Shown here piece by piece: positions 44,815 to 54,549 of a stretch of 64,000 nt of DNA. Made by a program: the position numbers and the translations under genes. The DNA comes from Flavobacteria bacterium MS024-2A. GTDB taxonomy: Bacteria > Bacteroidota > Bacteroidia > Flavobacteriales > Flavobacteriaceae. The stretch spans positions 1 to 64,000 of the forward strand of contig CAJJBB010000003.1 of assembly GCA_905182305.1 (NCBI GenBank). The letters are read 5' to 3'. The notes under the pieces are model-generated. The model saw nothing but the letters and a program-made list of their open reading frames with translations. It had not been told where the DNA came from and searched no databases. Positions within the stretch are counted from its first letter, which is position 1. Each line of letters starts with the position of its first letter.

Positions 44815-45965
44815 AATAACCTTCTAATAAGAGCCATTAAAAACCAGCTAATTTGACGTAAAGAAAAAGAAGATGCAATTCTGAGCTCTTCAACAAAGCT
44901 TGTTTTTTCATCTAAAAAACGAAAAATTGTTAAAGGAGTATTTTTTTCAAACATACGTTCAAATAGTTTACTACCCTGGCTATTATATTTGAAAAGCACA
45001 TCTAAAAAAAGAAGGTCATAAAATGAAAACCTATTTTTAATATTAAAACGATTCAATGGTTTTCCTGTTTTTAAAAAAGAAACAACTTTTGAGACATTAC
45101 GAGTCGTATTCATAAAGGTAAACCCGGTACTGGCTTTAGTCCAACCTCCTGCAGTTCCAATATTTAGTAAAGAGGATGTATTAAATTGATCAAAAGGAAA
45201 GCTGCTCATAGGAATATTTCCTTGTTCTTTTTCTTTAATTTCATACTCTATGATTCCCTGATTTTTTAAATAGGATTGAATACCTTCTTCATATTCCTTT
45301 TTTTCTAAAAGATTTGCTGAAAAAAGTGTGTATTCTACAAGTGCATTTTTTGAGTCAAGAGGTAAAACATACAAAAATCGCGTTTCTTTTTTTTGCTCAA
45401 TATTAAAATCCATAAATAAGATTTTATTGGGATCAAATTGTTCCGACTTTGTTTTAATAAACCACCCAATAAAATGCTGTTTTAATACAGGATATTTTTT
45501 TTGATTGTAAAGAGCAGTTGGATCAAATACACTGTTAAAAACATTTTTTGAACTAAAAAAACCTTTATTAGTTGATACTTTAGAGGTAATACCCTCATTG
45601 GTTATCGATGTTATTTTCGCAGATAAATACTGAATATTTTTTTGCCTTTCAATTTTTTCATGACAGGTTTTATAAAAGCCTTTTGAACGCAGCATCTTAT
45701 ATTGATATGGAGCTAATTCAAAGTCTAATGAAACTGAAGATGATAAGAAATTGGCAGTATCCCATTTTTTTTCTAATAGTCCCTCAAAAGCCCCTTCTTT
45801 TTTTTCCCAAAAGGACCATGTTCTGTCATTTGTATTTTTTGATTCCTTTTCAATTAAAAGAATGTCTTTTTTTGAAAAAAAAGGATCCTCACTCAAGGCA
45901 TAAAGAAGTAAAAGTCCAGAACCGCCTCCTCCACATATAATGTAATCAAAAACTGGATTTTCCAT
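44811..45965 (-). CDS. crtY: Lycopene beta-cyclase (CrtY type)
   Basis: FAD-dependent enzyme that cyclises the ends of lycopene to beta-carotene, at the membrane. 384 residues. N-terminal dinucleotide site FDYIICGGGGSGLLLLYAL followed by IEKESKNTNDRTWSFWEK. Further: FIGWFIKT, ILFMDFNI (the FMDF-like catalytic stretch), FLYVLPLDSKNALVEYTLFS, IPMSSFPF and NIGTAGGWTKASTGFTF. It is separated from other crt genes, which are not in the window. The upstream gap contains the half-site shared with the ZIP promoter. Confidence 0.93.
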   Translation of the reverse strand: MENPVFDYIICGGGGSGLLLLYALSEDPFFSKKDILLIEKESKNTNDRTWSFWEKKEGAFEGLLEKKWDTANFLSSSVSLDFELAPYQYKMLRSKGFYKTCHEKIERQKNIQYLSAKITSITNEGITSKVSTNKGFFSSKNVFNSVFDPTALYNQKKYPVLKQHFIGWFIKTKSEQFDPNKILFMDFNIEQKKETRFLYVLPLDSKNALVEYTLFSANLLEKKEYEEGIQSYLKNQGIIEYEIKEKEQGNIPMSSFPFDQFNTSSLLNIGTAGGWTKASTGFTFMNTTRNVSKVVSFLKTGKPLNRFNIKNRFSFYDLLFLDVLFKYNSQGSKLFERMFEKNTPLTIFRFLDEKTSFVEELRIASSFSLRQISWFLMALIRRLF

Positions 45966-45973
45966 AGACTTTA

Positions 45974-46044
45974 GTAAAAGTAATTAAAACAGTCTAAATT
46001 TTATTGAATTCCAAAGGAACTCTTTACTTTTACATAAAAGTAAA
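45974..46044. promoter_or_regulatory. Palindromic operator or promoter region between crtY and the ZIP gene
   Basis: A 22-base palindrome at 46023-46044: arm TTTACTTTTA, centre CA, then the reverse complement of the arm. The half-site GTAAAAGTAA recurs at 45974-45983, just upstream of crtY, exactly complementary to TTACTTTTAC (46024-46033). Each copy holds TACTTTTA, a near -7 element, ahead of the gene it faces. TTG at 46004-46006 lies 18 bases before the copy facing the ZIP gene. Confidence 0.5.
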
Positions 46045-46048
46045 TAAA

Positions 46049-46864
46049 TTGGAAAAAATACTTGCATTTTTTGAAGGAATAGACCCTGTATTAGCTGCGT
46101 TCTACGCAACCTTGTTTACTTGGGGACTTACTGCTCTTGGTGCTTCTTTAGTATTTTTTGTTAAAAGTATGAATCGTGCTCTTTTAGATGGTCTTTTAGG
46201 ATTTACTGGGGGAGTAATGGTGGCAGCTAGTTTTTGGAGTTTACTTGCTCCAGGAATTGAAATGAGCCCGGGGGAAGGTTTCGTGAAAGTAATTCCAGCA
46301 GCTGTTGGATTTGGACTGGGAGCATTATTTATTTTTGGTTTAGATAAAGTCTTACCCCATATTCATATAAATTTTAAAGAAAGTGAAGGGATCAAGACAC
46401 CATGGCATAAAACAACTTTACTAGTTTTAGCAATTACCCTTCATAATATTCCAGAGGGTCTTGCAGTAGGTGTTCTTTTTGGAGGTGTTGCTGCTGGAAT
46501 TCCTGAGGCCTCTATTGCCGGGGCAGTTGCTTTAGCAATAGGAATTGGAATTCAAAATTTTCCTGAAGGTTTGGCAGTCTCTATGCCTCTAAGAAGACAA
46601 GGAGTGAGTCGTTTTAAAAGTTTTTGGTATGGTCAACTCTCAGCAGTAGTTGAGCCAATAGCTGCTGTAATAGGTGCAGTTGCTGTTTCTTTTTTCACAC
46701 CTATCCTTCCTTATGCACTAGCATTTGCAGCTGGAGCTATGATTTTTGTTGTGGTTGAAGAGGTTATTCCAGAAACCCAACAAGACAAACATACAGACAT
46801 TGCCACTCTAGGATTTATTGGAGGCTTTATTGTAATGATGACCCTAGATGTTGCCCTAGGTTAA
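46049..46864 (+). CDS. ZIP family metal transporter (probable TTG start)
   Basis: Inner-membrane importer of zinc or related divalent metals. 271 residues from TTG 46049 (LEKILAFFEGIDPVLAAFYA). The alternative, a TTG at 46004, lies upstream of the palindrome and probable transcript start. About eight membrane helices. Metal-binding motifs: LAITLHNIPEGLAVGVLFGG (TM4, HNxPEG) and GIGIQNFPEGLAVSMPLRRQ (TM5, QNxPEG). HIHI in the TM3-4 loop may bind metal. Substitution of HN by QN in TM5 is common in this GufA-like branch. Confidence 0.92.
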   Translation: MEKILAFFEGIDPVLAAFYATLFTWGLTALGASLVFFVKSMNRALLDGLLGFTGGVMVAASFWSLLAPGIEMSPGEGFVKVIPAAVGFGLGALFIFGLDKVLPHIHINFKESEGIKTPWHKTTLLVLAITLHNIPEGLAVGVLFGGVAAGIPEASIAGAVALAIGIGIQNFPEGLAVSMPLRRQGVSRFKSFWYGQLSAVVEPIAAVIGAVAVSFFTPILPYALAFAAGAMIFVVVEEVIPETQQDKHTDIATLGFIGGFIVMMTLDVALG

Positions 46865-46866
46865 TA

Positions 46867-47916
46867 TTACGCTTCATCGAATGATTGCCAGCCTTGAGCA
46901 GTAAGCTCTATTTGTTGTCCAAGACCATTTATAAGTTGGCATCCTCCGCCCAAGTCACAAGCATGACCGATAATCGAAAGTAATGGATGATTTTTAATTT
47001 TATCAAACTCTTTTTGTGCAACTGTAAATAAAAGTTCATAATCTTCACCACCATTCAAAACAGCAGTAGTGGTGTTTAACTTAAACTCTTCACAAATTTT
47101 TATCACTTCGTGATCAATAGGTAGTTTTTCTTCAAAAAGATGAAACCCTACCTGTGATGCCTTTGACAGATGTAAAATTTCAGATGAGAGACCATCACTT
47201 ATGTCAATCATTGAGGAAGGAGTGACGTCTAATTCTTTTAATAATTCAATCACATCTTTACGTGCTTCTGGTTTTAGTTGGCGTTCAATACTGTAGGCAT
47301 AGTTACTTAGGTCAGGTTGGTTATTTGGATTTACTTTAAAAACGGCTTTTTCACGTTCTAGAATTTGTAATCCTGAGTAAGCTCCTCCTAAATCACCACT
47401 TACAACAAGTAAATCATTTTCTTTAGCTCCAGAGCGGCGAGAAATTTTTTCTTCCTTAACATTACCAATTGCAGTTACCGAAAGAGTGAGCCCCGAAGTA
47501 CTACTGGAAGTATCTCCTCCAACAAGATCTACTTTATGATTTTTACATCCTAATAAAATGCCTGCATATAATTCATCTAGTGCCTCAAGGGTAAATCGAT
47601 TGGAAACCGCAAGAGAAATTGTAATTTGAGTAGGCTGGGCATTCATTGCGTAGATGTCAGATAGATTTACCATAACTGCTTTATAACCCAAATGTTTTAG
47701 AGGCATATAGCTTAAATCAAAATGCACCCCTTCAATTAGAAGGTCAGTACTTACGACTGTCTTCCCCTGAGACAAATCTAAGATAGCAGCATCATCTCCA
47801 ATTCCTAAAACACTAGATTTTTGGGTTAAATTAAAAGCTTTTGTTAAGTGATCTATTAAAGCAAACTCTCCTAAAGAGGAGATTGAAGTTTTGGAAGGAT
47901 TTTTATTTTCTAACAT
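46867..47916 (-). CDS. thiL: Thiamine-monophosphate kinase
   Basis: ATP-dependent kinase that makes thiamine pyrophosphate from TMP. 349 residues from ATG 47916 (MLENKNPSKTSISSLGEFAL). Landmarks: VLGIGDDAAILD, KTVVSTDLLIEGVHFDL, YKAVMVNLSDIYAMNAQPTQ, DLVGGDTSSS and DISDGLSSEILHLS. It fits the salvage of thiamine imported by the riboswitch-controlled receptor, though not adjacent to it. A TACTTTTG element (plus 47921-47928) lies right before the ATG, so the mRNA may be leaderless. Confidence 0.96.
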   Translation of the reverse strand: MLENKNPSKTSISSLGEFALIDHLTKAFNLTQKSSVLGIGDDAAILDLSQGKTVVSTDLLIEGVHFDLSYMPLKHLGYKAVMVNLSDIYAMNAQPTQITISLAVSNRFTLEALDELYAGILLGCKNHKVDLVGGDTSSSTSGLTLSVTAIGNVKEEKISRRSGAKENDLLVVSGDLGGAYSGLQILEREKAVFKVNPNNQPDLSNYAYSIERQLKPEARKDVIELLKELDVTPSSMIDISDGLSSEILHLSKASQVGFHLFEEKLPIDHEVIKICEEFKLNTTTAVLNGGEDYELLFTVAQKEFDKIKNHPLLSIIGHACDLGGGCQLINGLGQQIELTAQGWQSFDEA

Positions 47917-47920
47917 ATGG

Positions 47921-47928
47921 CAAAAGTA
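47921..47928 (-). promoter_or_regulatory. Candidate -7 element (TACTTTTG) of thiL
   Basis: Minus-strand TACTTTTG matches TAnnTTTG and ends four bases before the thiL ATG. This would make a leaderless transcript. Confidence 0.4.
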
Positions 47929-47977
47929 CATATCCTAACCAAAAGGTTAAACTTTATTTTCTCTTATGTTTTTTACT

Positions 47978-47985
47978 TAGTTTTG
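47978..47985 (+). promoter_or_regulatory. -7 element (TAGTTTTG) of the choice-of-anchor B lipoprotein gene
   Basis: TAGTTTTG fits TAnnTTTG and ends nine bases before the ATG at 47995. It supports that start over the longer in-frame ATG at 47917. Confidence 0.45.
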
Positions 47986-47994
47986 AAAAAAAAC

Positions 47995-49251
47995 ATGAAA
48001 CGATTCGTCTTATTTATCATAATACTCTTTTTTGTTTCTTGTAGTAAAACAGAAATAATAGAACCAATTTCTTCAGAAATTCCCGCTTCACAATTGCTTC
48101 CCGGCAATTCTTTGGGAAATAGTATCGGAAAAATTCCTTGTGAAAATGGGATGGCAGGAGTATACCCTTGTTTGGGATATGATCTTTTGTCTCGCATTTC
48201 CCTTGAAGAGTTAGGAAGTTCTTCAGGGAATGATAATTGGGGCTGGACAGATCCTGAAACAGGAAAGGAGTATGTAATTAGTGGTTTAGACGATGGAACT
48301 GCTTTTATAGATATTAGCAATCCTGAAGAACCCTTTTTTCTAGGAAAACTTTTAACCGCAACTGAAAATAGTAGTTGGAGGGATATTAAAGTATATAAAA
48401 ATCACGCTTTTATAGTAAGCGAAGCTACTGATCATGGAATGCAAATTTTTGATTTAACTCAATTGAGGGATGTATCTTCTGTTCAAAACTTTACTGCAGA
48501 TGCTCGTCTAACTTATTTTGGAAGTGCACATAATATTGCCATAAACGAAATTAGTGGTTTTGCTTATGTTATTGGGTCAAATCGTTTTCAAGGAGGGCCT
48601 ATTTTTATTGACATTAATGATCCAAAGAATCCTAATGTTATAGGGGGCTATGCAGGAGCTTCGTACACTCATGATGCTCAAATAGTAAATTATCAAGGAC
48701 CAGATGTTACTTTTCAAGGAAAGGAATTGTTTTTTGGAAGTAATAGTGATGGAGGGGATAATAATCAAGTAGTAATTGTAGATGTGACAGATAAGACAAC
48801 CCCTCAATTCATAAACAGCATTACATATGAAAATGGGGGCTATACGCACCAGGGATATTTATCTGAAGACCACCAATATTTTTTTTTAGGGGATGAATTA
48901 GATGAGCTTCGTTTTGGGGCACCAACTTTAACACGAATTTTCGATATTTCTGATCTCATGAATCCTGAGTTGCATGTAAATTATTTTACAGGAGTTTATG
49001 CCATAGATCATAATGGATATGTTAAAGAAAATAACTTTTTTCTTGCAAGTTATACAGCTGGTTTACGTGTTTCAGATATTAGTGAAATTGACACTAAAAA
49101 AGTTTCAGAAGCTGGATTTTTTGATACCTATCCTGCAAATAATAATCCTTCTTTTGAGGGAGTTTGGAGTGTTTACCCTTTTTTTGAAAGTGGAGTAATT
49201 GCTTTAAATGATATTAATTCCGGTGTATTTTTAGTAAAAGCTTCTGAATAA
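47995..49251 (+). CDS. Choice-of-anchor B family lipoprotein
   Basis: 418 residues. Lipoprotein signal MKRFVLFIIILFFVSCSKTE with Cys at 16. The rest is a LVIVD-type beta-propeller: GTAFIDISNPEEPFFLGKL, HGMQIFDLTQLRDVSSVQNF, GGPIFIDINDPKNPNVIGGY, TYTHDAQIVNYQGPD, NQVVIVDVTDKTTPQFI, and GYTHQGYLSEDHQYFFLGDE. These match the choice-of-anchor B domain, found in surface or secreted proteins. Its function is not known. The stop codon TAA shares a base with the next ATG (TAATG). Confidence 0.85.
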   Translation: MKRFVLFIIILFFVSCSKTEIIEPISSEIPASQLLPGNSLGNSIGKIPCENGMAGVYPCLGYDLLSRISLEELGSSSGNDNWGWTDPETGKEYVISGLDDGTAFIDISNPEEPFFLGKLLTATENSSWRDIKVYKNHAFIVSEATDHGMQIFDLTQLRDVSSVQNFTADARLTYFGSAHNIAINEISGFAYVIGSNRFQGGPIFIDINDPKNPNVIGGYAGASYTHDAQIVNYQGPDVTFQGKELFFGSNSDGGDNNQVVIVDVTDKTTPQFINSITYENGGYTHQGYLSEDHQYFFLGDELDELRFGAPTLTRIFDISDLMNPELHVNYFTGVYAIDHNGYVKENNFFLASYTAGLRVSDISEIDTKKVSEAGFFDTYPANNNPSFEGVWSVYPFFESGVIALNDINSGVFLVKASE

Positions 49252-50589
49252 TGATAAAGCATCCTTCTCTTTTATTACTAATCATCATAATTGGCTGTAC
49301 ACCCACTTCTGAAAGTGACTGGCCCAATTTACCTGATATAAAAGGAGAGTGGAAATCTGTAAAGACCTATGGGGGAAGTTTAGAAGATGTTGCTCACGGA
49401 GTTATAACTACCTCTGATGGCGGGTTTGCGGTAGTTGGAAACACCAAAAGTACTGATGGTATTTTTAGCGCCAAAACAAGGATCGGGAGTGATTTATTTG
49501 TCATGAAATTTAGTGCTGATGTCGAAATTCAGTGGATGCAGACCTATGGGGGAAGTGATGATGATAGAGGATATGATATTGTTGAGCTAGGAAATGGGTA
49601 TGCAATTATTGGGTATAGTAAAAGCTTTGATGGCGACGCATCATTAAATAAGGGCCAACACGATAACTGGCTTTTAAGAATAGATACTGGAGGGAATCTT
49701 TTGTGGGAAAAAAGCTTTGGTTTTTTAGGACACGACCATGCCTATAATATTATTAGCACTCAAGATGGGGGTCTTTTTTTTAATGGCTTTTTGGATATTA
49801 CAGCTTCTGATGGTGATGGAATGGACGGAAAAAAATCAAATAAGGGACAAAAACACGGAGCAGGAGAATTTTGGTGTCATAAACTTGATGGTAATGGTAT
49901 TTTGCAGTGGCGAAGGTATTTTGGTGGCACAAGTAATGACCGCTCTTATGATGCTATTGAAACACTTGAAGGAGATTTTGTGCTTGTAGGGTCTTCAGAA
50001 AGTCAAGATGTGGATGTATCTAATCCAAGAGGAAGCTACGATGCTTGGATCGTAAAAATAAATAGTCATGGAGACTTGTTATGGGAGCGTTCCATTGGAG
50101 GTTCAGCATATGATATTGCCAACGCAGTTATTGAAAACAGAAAAGGTGATTATGTTGTCTTAGGACAATCTTTTAGTCAGGACGGAGACATTGACAAACC
50201 ACTTGGATCTTCAGATGTGTTTTTGTCTACTCTTTCCCCGTCAGGGGAGTTAAAAAGTAATAAAAATATTGGTGATCAGGGATTTGATACAGGAAATGCA
50301 ATACTTGAGCGTCCAGACGGAACCTTAATTCTAGTTGGCCACAAGGCCCCTAGATGCTCTTGCTGTAGGAGAAAATTTGCTTTCTAACAATGTATTTATA
50401 GCACACACTTTACCCAATGGGAGTGTTATTAATCAATATAAGCTAATTGGAAACGATCTAGATTTAGGCTATGATATTGCCCAATTAGAAGAAGGTAAAA
50501 CCATTGTTGTGGGAAGCACAAAAAGCACTTTAGGGGATTATCCCCCCACAAAGGGAGGAACAGACTTTTTCATTGCTATTTGGCATTAA
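49251..50589 (+). pseudogene. Repeat-containing lipoprotein (beta-propeller-like), one frameshift
   Basis: About 445 residues. Lipobox IIIIGCTP near residue 16. At least six repeats of about 50-55 residues, each of the form YGGSxxDxGYDIxxxxDGGFxVVGxSxSxDGD followed by a D-W-x-x-K-x-D-x-x-G-x-x-x-W strand. Examples: TYGGSLEDVAHGVITTSDGG, TYGGSDDDRGYDIVELGNGY, YFGGTSNDRSYDAIETLEGD. This suggests a beta-propeller on the cell surface. One indel near 50338-50350 shifts the frame. The last repeat continues at LDALAVGENLLSNNVF and ends FFIAIWH. It is coupled to the preceding lipoprotein gene. Confidence 0.75.
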
Positions 50590-50688
50590 ATCACTTGATT
50601 ATGGTATAGGTTAAATCAATAGCAACAATCTAAAAATCAACAGAAATAGGTTATCTTTACGCATTATTTAGATTAATTCTTTATTAGA

Positions 50689-51018
50689 ATGATTAAGGTT
50701 TCAGAAACAGCTAAAGTAAAAGTCTCTTCGCTAATGCGGGAAGAGGGCTTTGATCCCATACAAGATTATGTTCGCGTGGGGGTTAAAAGTGGCGGATGTT
50801 CAGGACTCTCATATGACTTAAACTTTGATAAAACTTTGGACACGGAAGATAAATTGTTTGAAGACAACCAAGTAAAAATTTTAGTAGATAAAAAAAGTCT
50901 TTTATATCTCATTGGAACTACTTTAGAGTACTCTGGAGGGTTAAATGGGAAAGGTTTTGTGTTTAACAATCCTAATGCACAGCGCACTTGTGGTTGTGGG
51001 GAGAGTTTTTCACTTTAA
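50689..51018 (+). CDS. sufA: Iron-sulfur assembly scaffold or carrier of the HesB/IscA/SufA family
   Basis: 109 residues, A-type carrier that passes Fe-S clusters to apoproteins. It has the three family cysteines: [15 protein letters not shown] and [13 protein letters not shown] at the end. Also NPNAQRTC and [20 protein letters not shown]-like sequence. It opens the SUF operon, with sufB starting 11 bases after its stop. No strong TAnnTTTG promoter is seen upstream, only TATCTTTA near 50652. Confidence 0.92.
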   Translation: MIKVSETAKVKVSSLMREEGFDPIQDYVRVGVKSGGCSGLSYDLNFDKTLDTEDKLFEDNQVKILVDKKSLLYLIGTTLEYSGGLNGKGFVFNNPNAQRTCGCGESFSL

Positions 51019-51028
51019 AAAAAAGAAA

Positions 51029-52474
51029 ATGGCATATACTGAAGAAGAATTAAAGAAAGAATTAGAAACCAAAGAATATGAATATGGTTTTTATACAGAT
51101 ATAGAATCTGATACGTTTCCTGTTGGATTGAGCGAGGAGATTGTTCGTAAAATTTCCGAGAAGAAAGAGGAGCCAGAGTGGATGACCCAGTGGCGTTTAA
51201 ATGCTTACAGATCATGGTTAGAAATGACCGAGCCTGACTGGGCAAATGTCACTTATAAAAAACCAGACTTACAATCAATTTCATATTATTCAGCTCCCAA
51301 AAAACAGGCTAAATATGAAAGCTTGGATCAGGTTGACCCTGAGCTATTAGAAACGTTCAATAAACTAGGGATCTCTATTGACGAACAAAAAAAACTCTCT
51401 GGAGTTGCCGTAGATATTGTGATAGATTCTGTTTCTGTTGCCACTACGTTTAAGAAAACCTTAGCTGAAAAAGGAATAATTTTTTGTTCAATTTCAGAAG
51501 CAATTAAGGAACATCCTGAATTAGTAAAAAAATACATTGGAAGTGTTATTCCGCCAAAAGACAACTTTTATGCAGGCCTTAATAGTGCTGTTTTTACAGA
51601 CGGCTCTTTCTGTTATATTCCTAAAGGGGTTCGTTGTCCAATGGAATTATCAACTTATTTTAGAATTAACCAAGCAGGAACAGGTCAGTTTGAACGAACA
51701 TTAGTAATAGCAGATCAAGGCAGTTACGTGAGTTATTTAGAAGGATGTACTGCCCCTTCACGAGACGAAAATCAACTTCATGCTGCAGTAGTAGAACTTA
51801 TTGCATTAGATGATGCTGAAATAAAATATTCAACGGTTCAAAACTGGTATCCGGGAGACAAGAATGGAAAAGGAGGCGTATTTAACTTTGTTACCAAACG
51901 AGGGATTTGCCATAACCGCTCTAAAATATCATGGACTCAAGTTGAAACAGGCTCTGCAGTAACTTGGAAGTATCCTTCCTGTATTTTAAAAGGAAATCAT
52001 TCAATAGGTGAATTTTACTCGATTGCAGTAACCAATAATTATCAACAAGCAGATACTGGTACAAAAATGGTACACTTGGGGAAAAACACTCGTAGTACTA
52101 TTATTTCCAAAGGAATTTCTGCAGGAAAATCCCAAAATAGCTATCGGGGATTAGTTCAAGTAGGAGCTCGTGCTCAAAATGCGCGGAATTTTTCACAATG
52201 TGATTCTCTTTTAATGGGAAATGAATGTGGTGCACATACCTTTCCTTACATCGAAGCTAAAAGCAATTCAGCACAAATTGAACACGAAGCCACTACAAGC
52301 AAGATAGGAGAAGATCAAATTTTTTATTGCAATCAAAGAGGAATTGATACTGAAAAAGCCATTGCACTTATTGTTAATGGTTTTAGTAAAGAGGTGTTAA
52401 ATAAACTTCCAATGGAGTTCGCCGTAGAAGCACAAAAATTATTAGAAATCTCCCTCGAAGGATCAGTGGGATAA
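51029..52474 (+). CDS. sufB: Fe-S cluster assembly protein SufB
   Basis: Scaffold of the SufBCD complex, 481 residues from ATG 51029 ([20 protein letters not shown]). Landmarks: [95 protein letters not shown]. The conserved Cys of CNQRG is present. A longer in-frame start inside sufA was rejected. It precedes sufC by 10 bases. Confidence 0.97.
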   Translation: MAYTEEELKKELETKEYEYGFYTDIESDTFPVGLSEEIVRKISEKKEEPEWMTQWRLNAYRSWLEMTEPDWANVTYKKPDLQSISYYSAPKKQAKYESLDQVDPELLETFNKLGISIDEQKKLSGVAVDIVIDSVSVATTFKKTLAEKGIIFCSISEAIKEHPELVKKYIGSVIPPKDNFYAGLNSAVFTDGSFCYIPKGVRCPMELSTYFRINQAGTGQFERTLVIADQGSYVSYLEGCTAPSRDENQLHAAVVELIALDDAEIKYSTVQNWYPGDKNGKGGVFNFVTKRGICHNRSKISWTQVETGSAVTWKYPSCILKGNHSIGEFYSIAVTNNYQQADTGTKMVHLGKNTRSTIISKGISAGKSQNSYRGLVQVGARAQNARNFSQCDSLLMGNECGAHTFPYIEAKSNSAQIEHEATTSKIGEDQIFYCNQRGIDTEKAIALIVNGFSKEVLNKLPMEFAVEAQKLLEISLEGSVG

Positions 52475-52484
52475 AAAATCAAGT

Positions 52485-53231
52485 ATGTTAACGATTGAAA
52501 ATTTACACGCCCAAATAGAGGGAAAAGATATTTTAAAAGGAGTTGACTTAGACGTCAAAGCAGGAGAAGTACATGCTATTATGGGTCCTAATGGTTCGGG
52601 AAAAAGCACCCTTTCTTCAGTAATTGCAGGAAATGAAAGTTATCAAATGACAGCAGGTAAAATGCTATTAAGAGGAAACGATCTTTCAGAATTGGATGCA
52701 GAAGAGCGTGCTCACGCAGGTGTTTTTCTTTCATTCCAATATCCAATTGAAATTCCTGGAGTGAGTGTAACAAACTTTATAAAAACGGCAATAAACGCAA
52801 ACAGAAAAGCCAAAGGCCTTAAAGATATGCCTGCAAGTGAGTTGTTAAAAAAAATTAGAGAAAAAGCCCAGATGCTAGATATAGATTCTAAATTTCTCTC
52901 TCGTTCATTAAACGAAGGATTTTCTGGAGGAGAAAAAAAGAGAAACGAAATTTTTCAAATGGCTATGTTAGAGCCTTCTTTGGCAATTTTAGATGAAACA
53001 GATTCTGGCCTGGATATTGATGCCTTAAAAATTGTTGCCAATGGAGTAAACAAACTTAAAAGTAAAGATAATGCTGTAATTATAATTACCCATTACCAGC
53101 GTCTTTTAGACCATATAGTTCCTGATTTTGTTCATGTTCTTTTTGATGGGAAAATTGTGAAATCAGGCACAAAAGAGTTAGCTCACGAATTGGAAGCCAA
53201 AGGATATGATTGGATTAAAGAATTAGCGTAA
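52485..53231 (+). CDS. sufC: Fe-S cluster assembly ATPase SufC
   Basis: ABC-type ATPase of the SufBCD complex, 248 residues, cytoplasmic and without membrane domains. Walker A IMGPNGSGKSTLSSVIAG, signature FSGGEKKRNEIFQMAML, Walker B EPSLAILDETDSGLDIDAL, and the H-loop IIITHYQRLL. These are the characteristic SufC forms. It lies one base before sufD. Confidence 0.97.
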   Translation: MLTIENLHAQIEGKDILKGVDLDVKAGEVHAIMGPNGSGKSTLSSVIAGNESYQMTAGKMLLRGNDLSELDAEERAHAGVFLSFQYPIEIPGVSVTNFIKTAINANRKAKGLKDMPASELLKKIREKAQMLDIDSKFLSRSLNEGFSGGEKKRNEIFQMAMLEPSLAILDETDSGLDIDALKIVANGVNKLKSKDNAVIIITHYQRLLDHIVPDFVHVLFDGKIVKSGTKELAHELEAKGYDWIKELA

Positions 53232-53232
53232 T

Positions 53233-54549
53233 ATGGAATTTAAAGAAAAATTAATTTCTTCTCACCTAGCCTTTGAAGATGTTGCTGATTTACCAGAAAA
53301 CCTTCATCAATCAAGAATTTCTGCGCTCAAAGTTTTTGAGAAAAAAGGTTTTCCTACAAAAAAAGATGAAGCGTGGAAATACACTTCTTTATTAAATTTA
53401 GTTAATCAAGACTATTCCCTTTTCCCTAGAGACGTTACAAACATTGAACTCAAAGAGGTAAAAAAATATTTTCTTTATGACACAGACACTTATAAGGTTA
53501 TTTTTATAGATGGAGTATACAGTCCATTTTTATCAAATACAACTCATGATGGTATAGATGTTTGTTTATTATCTGCAGCTCTTACTAAGCCCAAGTATAA
53601 AAAATTAATAGAAACTTATTTTAATAAGATTGCACCACAAGAAGACAGTCTGATTGCTTTAAATACTTCTTATGCGAAAGAAGGTGCTTTTATCTATATT
53701 CCTAGAAGTATTGATACTGAAAAGCCTATTGAAATTATCCATTTTTCTTCTGGAAAAGAAAAAGCTATTTGGCTGCAACCTCGAAATTTAATTGTGGTTG
53801 ATCAGAACGCACAAGTTCAGATTATTGAACGCCACCAAAGTTTAAAAGATCATCCAGTGGTAACTAATAGTGTTACTGAAATTTATGTGCACCAAGATGC
53901 ATTTATGGATTATTATAAATTACAGAATGACCTTGAAACAGCATCATTAATTGATAATACCTTTATCGTTCAAGAAAAGAACAGTCATGCTAGTGTCCAT
54001 ACTTTTTCTTTGGGAGGGAAGCTAATTCGTAACAATTTAAATTTCTTTCATAAAGGAGAACACATTCTTTCTACCTTGAAAGGAGTTACTATTTTAAAAG
54101 GAAAACAACATGTAGACCACTGTACGTTGGTTCACCATGCACAGCCAAATTGTGAAAGCCATCAAGACTATAAAGGGATTTTTTCAGAGCGCTCAGAAGG
54201 AGTTTTTAATGGCCAGATATTAGTAGATAAAATTGCTCAAAAGACAAATGCTTTTCAACAGAACAACAATATTCTTTTAGATGATAAAGCCTCAGTAAAT
54301 ACAAAACCACAGCTTGAAATATATGCTGATGATGTAAAATGTTCTCACGGATGTACCATTGGTCAATTAGATGAGGAAGCATTATTTTATTTACGTTCTA
54401 GGGGAATTCCTAAGAAAGAAGCGAAAGCTTTGATGACCTATGCCTTTGCAAATAATGTTTTGGAAAGTGTAAAGTTACCCTCGCTGAAAAAGCGCATTAA
54501 TAAACAAATTGCTAATAAGCTAGGCGTTAGTCTGGGCTTTGAATTATAG
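53233..54549 (+). CDS. sufD: Fe-S cluster assembly protein SufD
   Basis: Partner of SufB, 438 residues. N-terminal SufD part with KKDEAWKYTSLLNLVNQDYS, C-terminal beta-helix with IERHQSLKDHPVVTNSVTEI, GEHILSTLKGVTILKGKQHV, KTNAFQQNNNILLDDKASVN, VKCSHGCTIGQLDEEALFYL. The conserved His (SHGCTIG) at the SufB-SufD interface is present. It abuts sufS directly. Confidence 0.96.
   Translation: MEFKEKLISSHLAFEDVADLPENLHQSRISALKVFEKKGFPTKKDEAWKYTSLLNLVNQDYSLFPRDVTNIELKEVKKYFLYDTDTYKVIFIDGVYSPFLSNTTHDGIDVCLLSAALTKPKYKKLIETYFNKIAPQEDSLIALNTSYAKEGAFIYIPRSIDTEKPIEIIHFSSGKEKAIWLQPRNLIVVDQNAQVQIIERHQSLKDHPVVTNSVTEIYVHQDAFMDYYKLQNDLETASLIDNTFIVQEKNSHASVHTFSLGGKLIRNNLNFFHKGEHILSTLKGVTILKGKQHVDHCTLVHHAQPNCESHQDYKGIFSERSEGVFNGQILVDKIAQKTNAFQQNNNILLDDKASVNTKPQLEIYADDVKCSHGCTIGQLDEEALFYLRSRGIPKKEAKALMTYAFANNVLESVKLPSLKKRINKQIANKLGVSLGFEL

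Noticed and set aside
48577-48849. Minus-strand open frame inside the choice-of-anchor B gene
   Set aside because: Shadow of a conserved beta-propeller coding sequence; no upstream signal.
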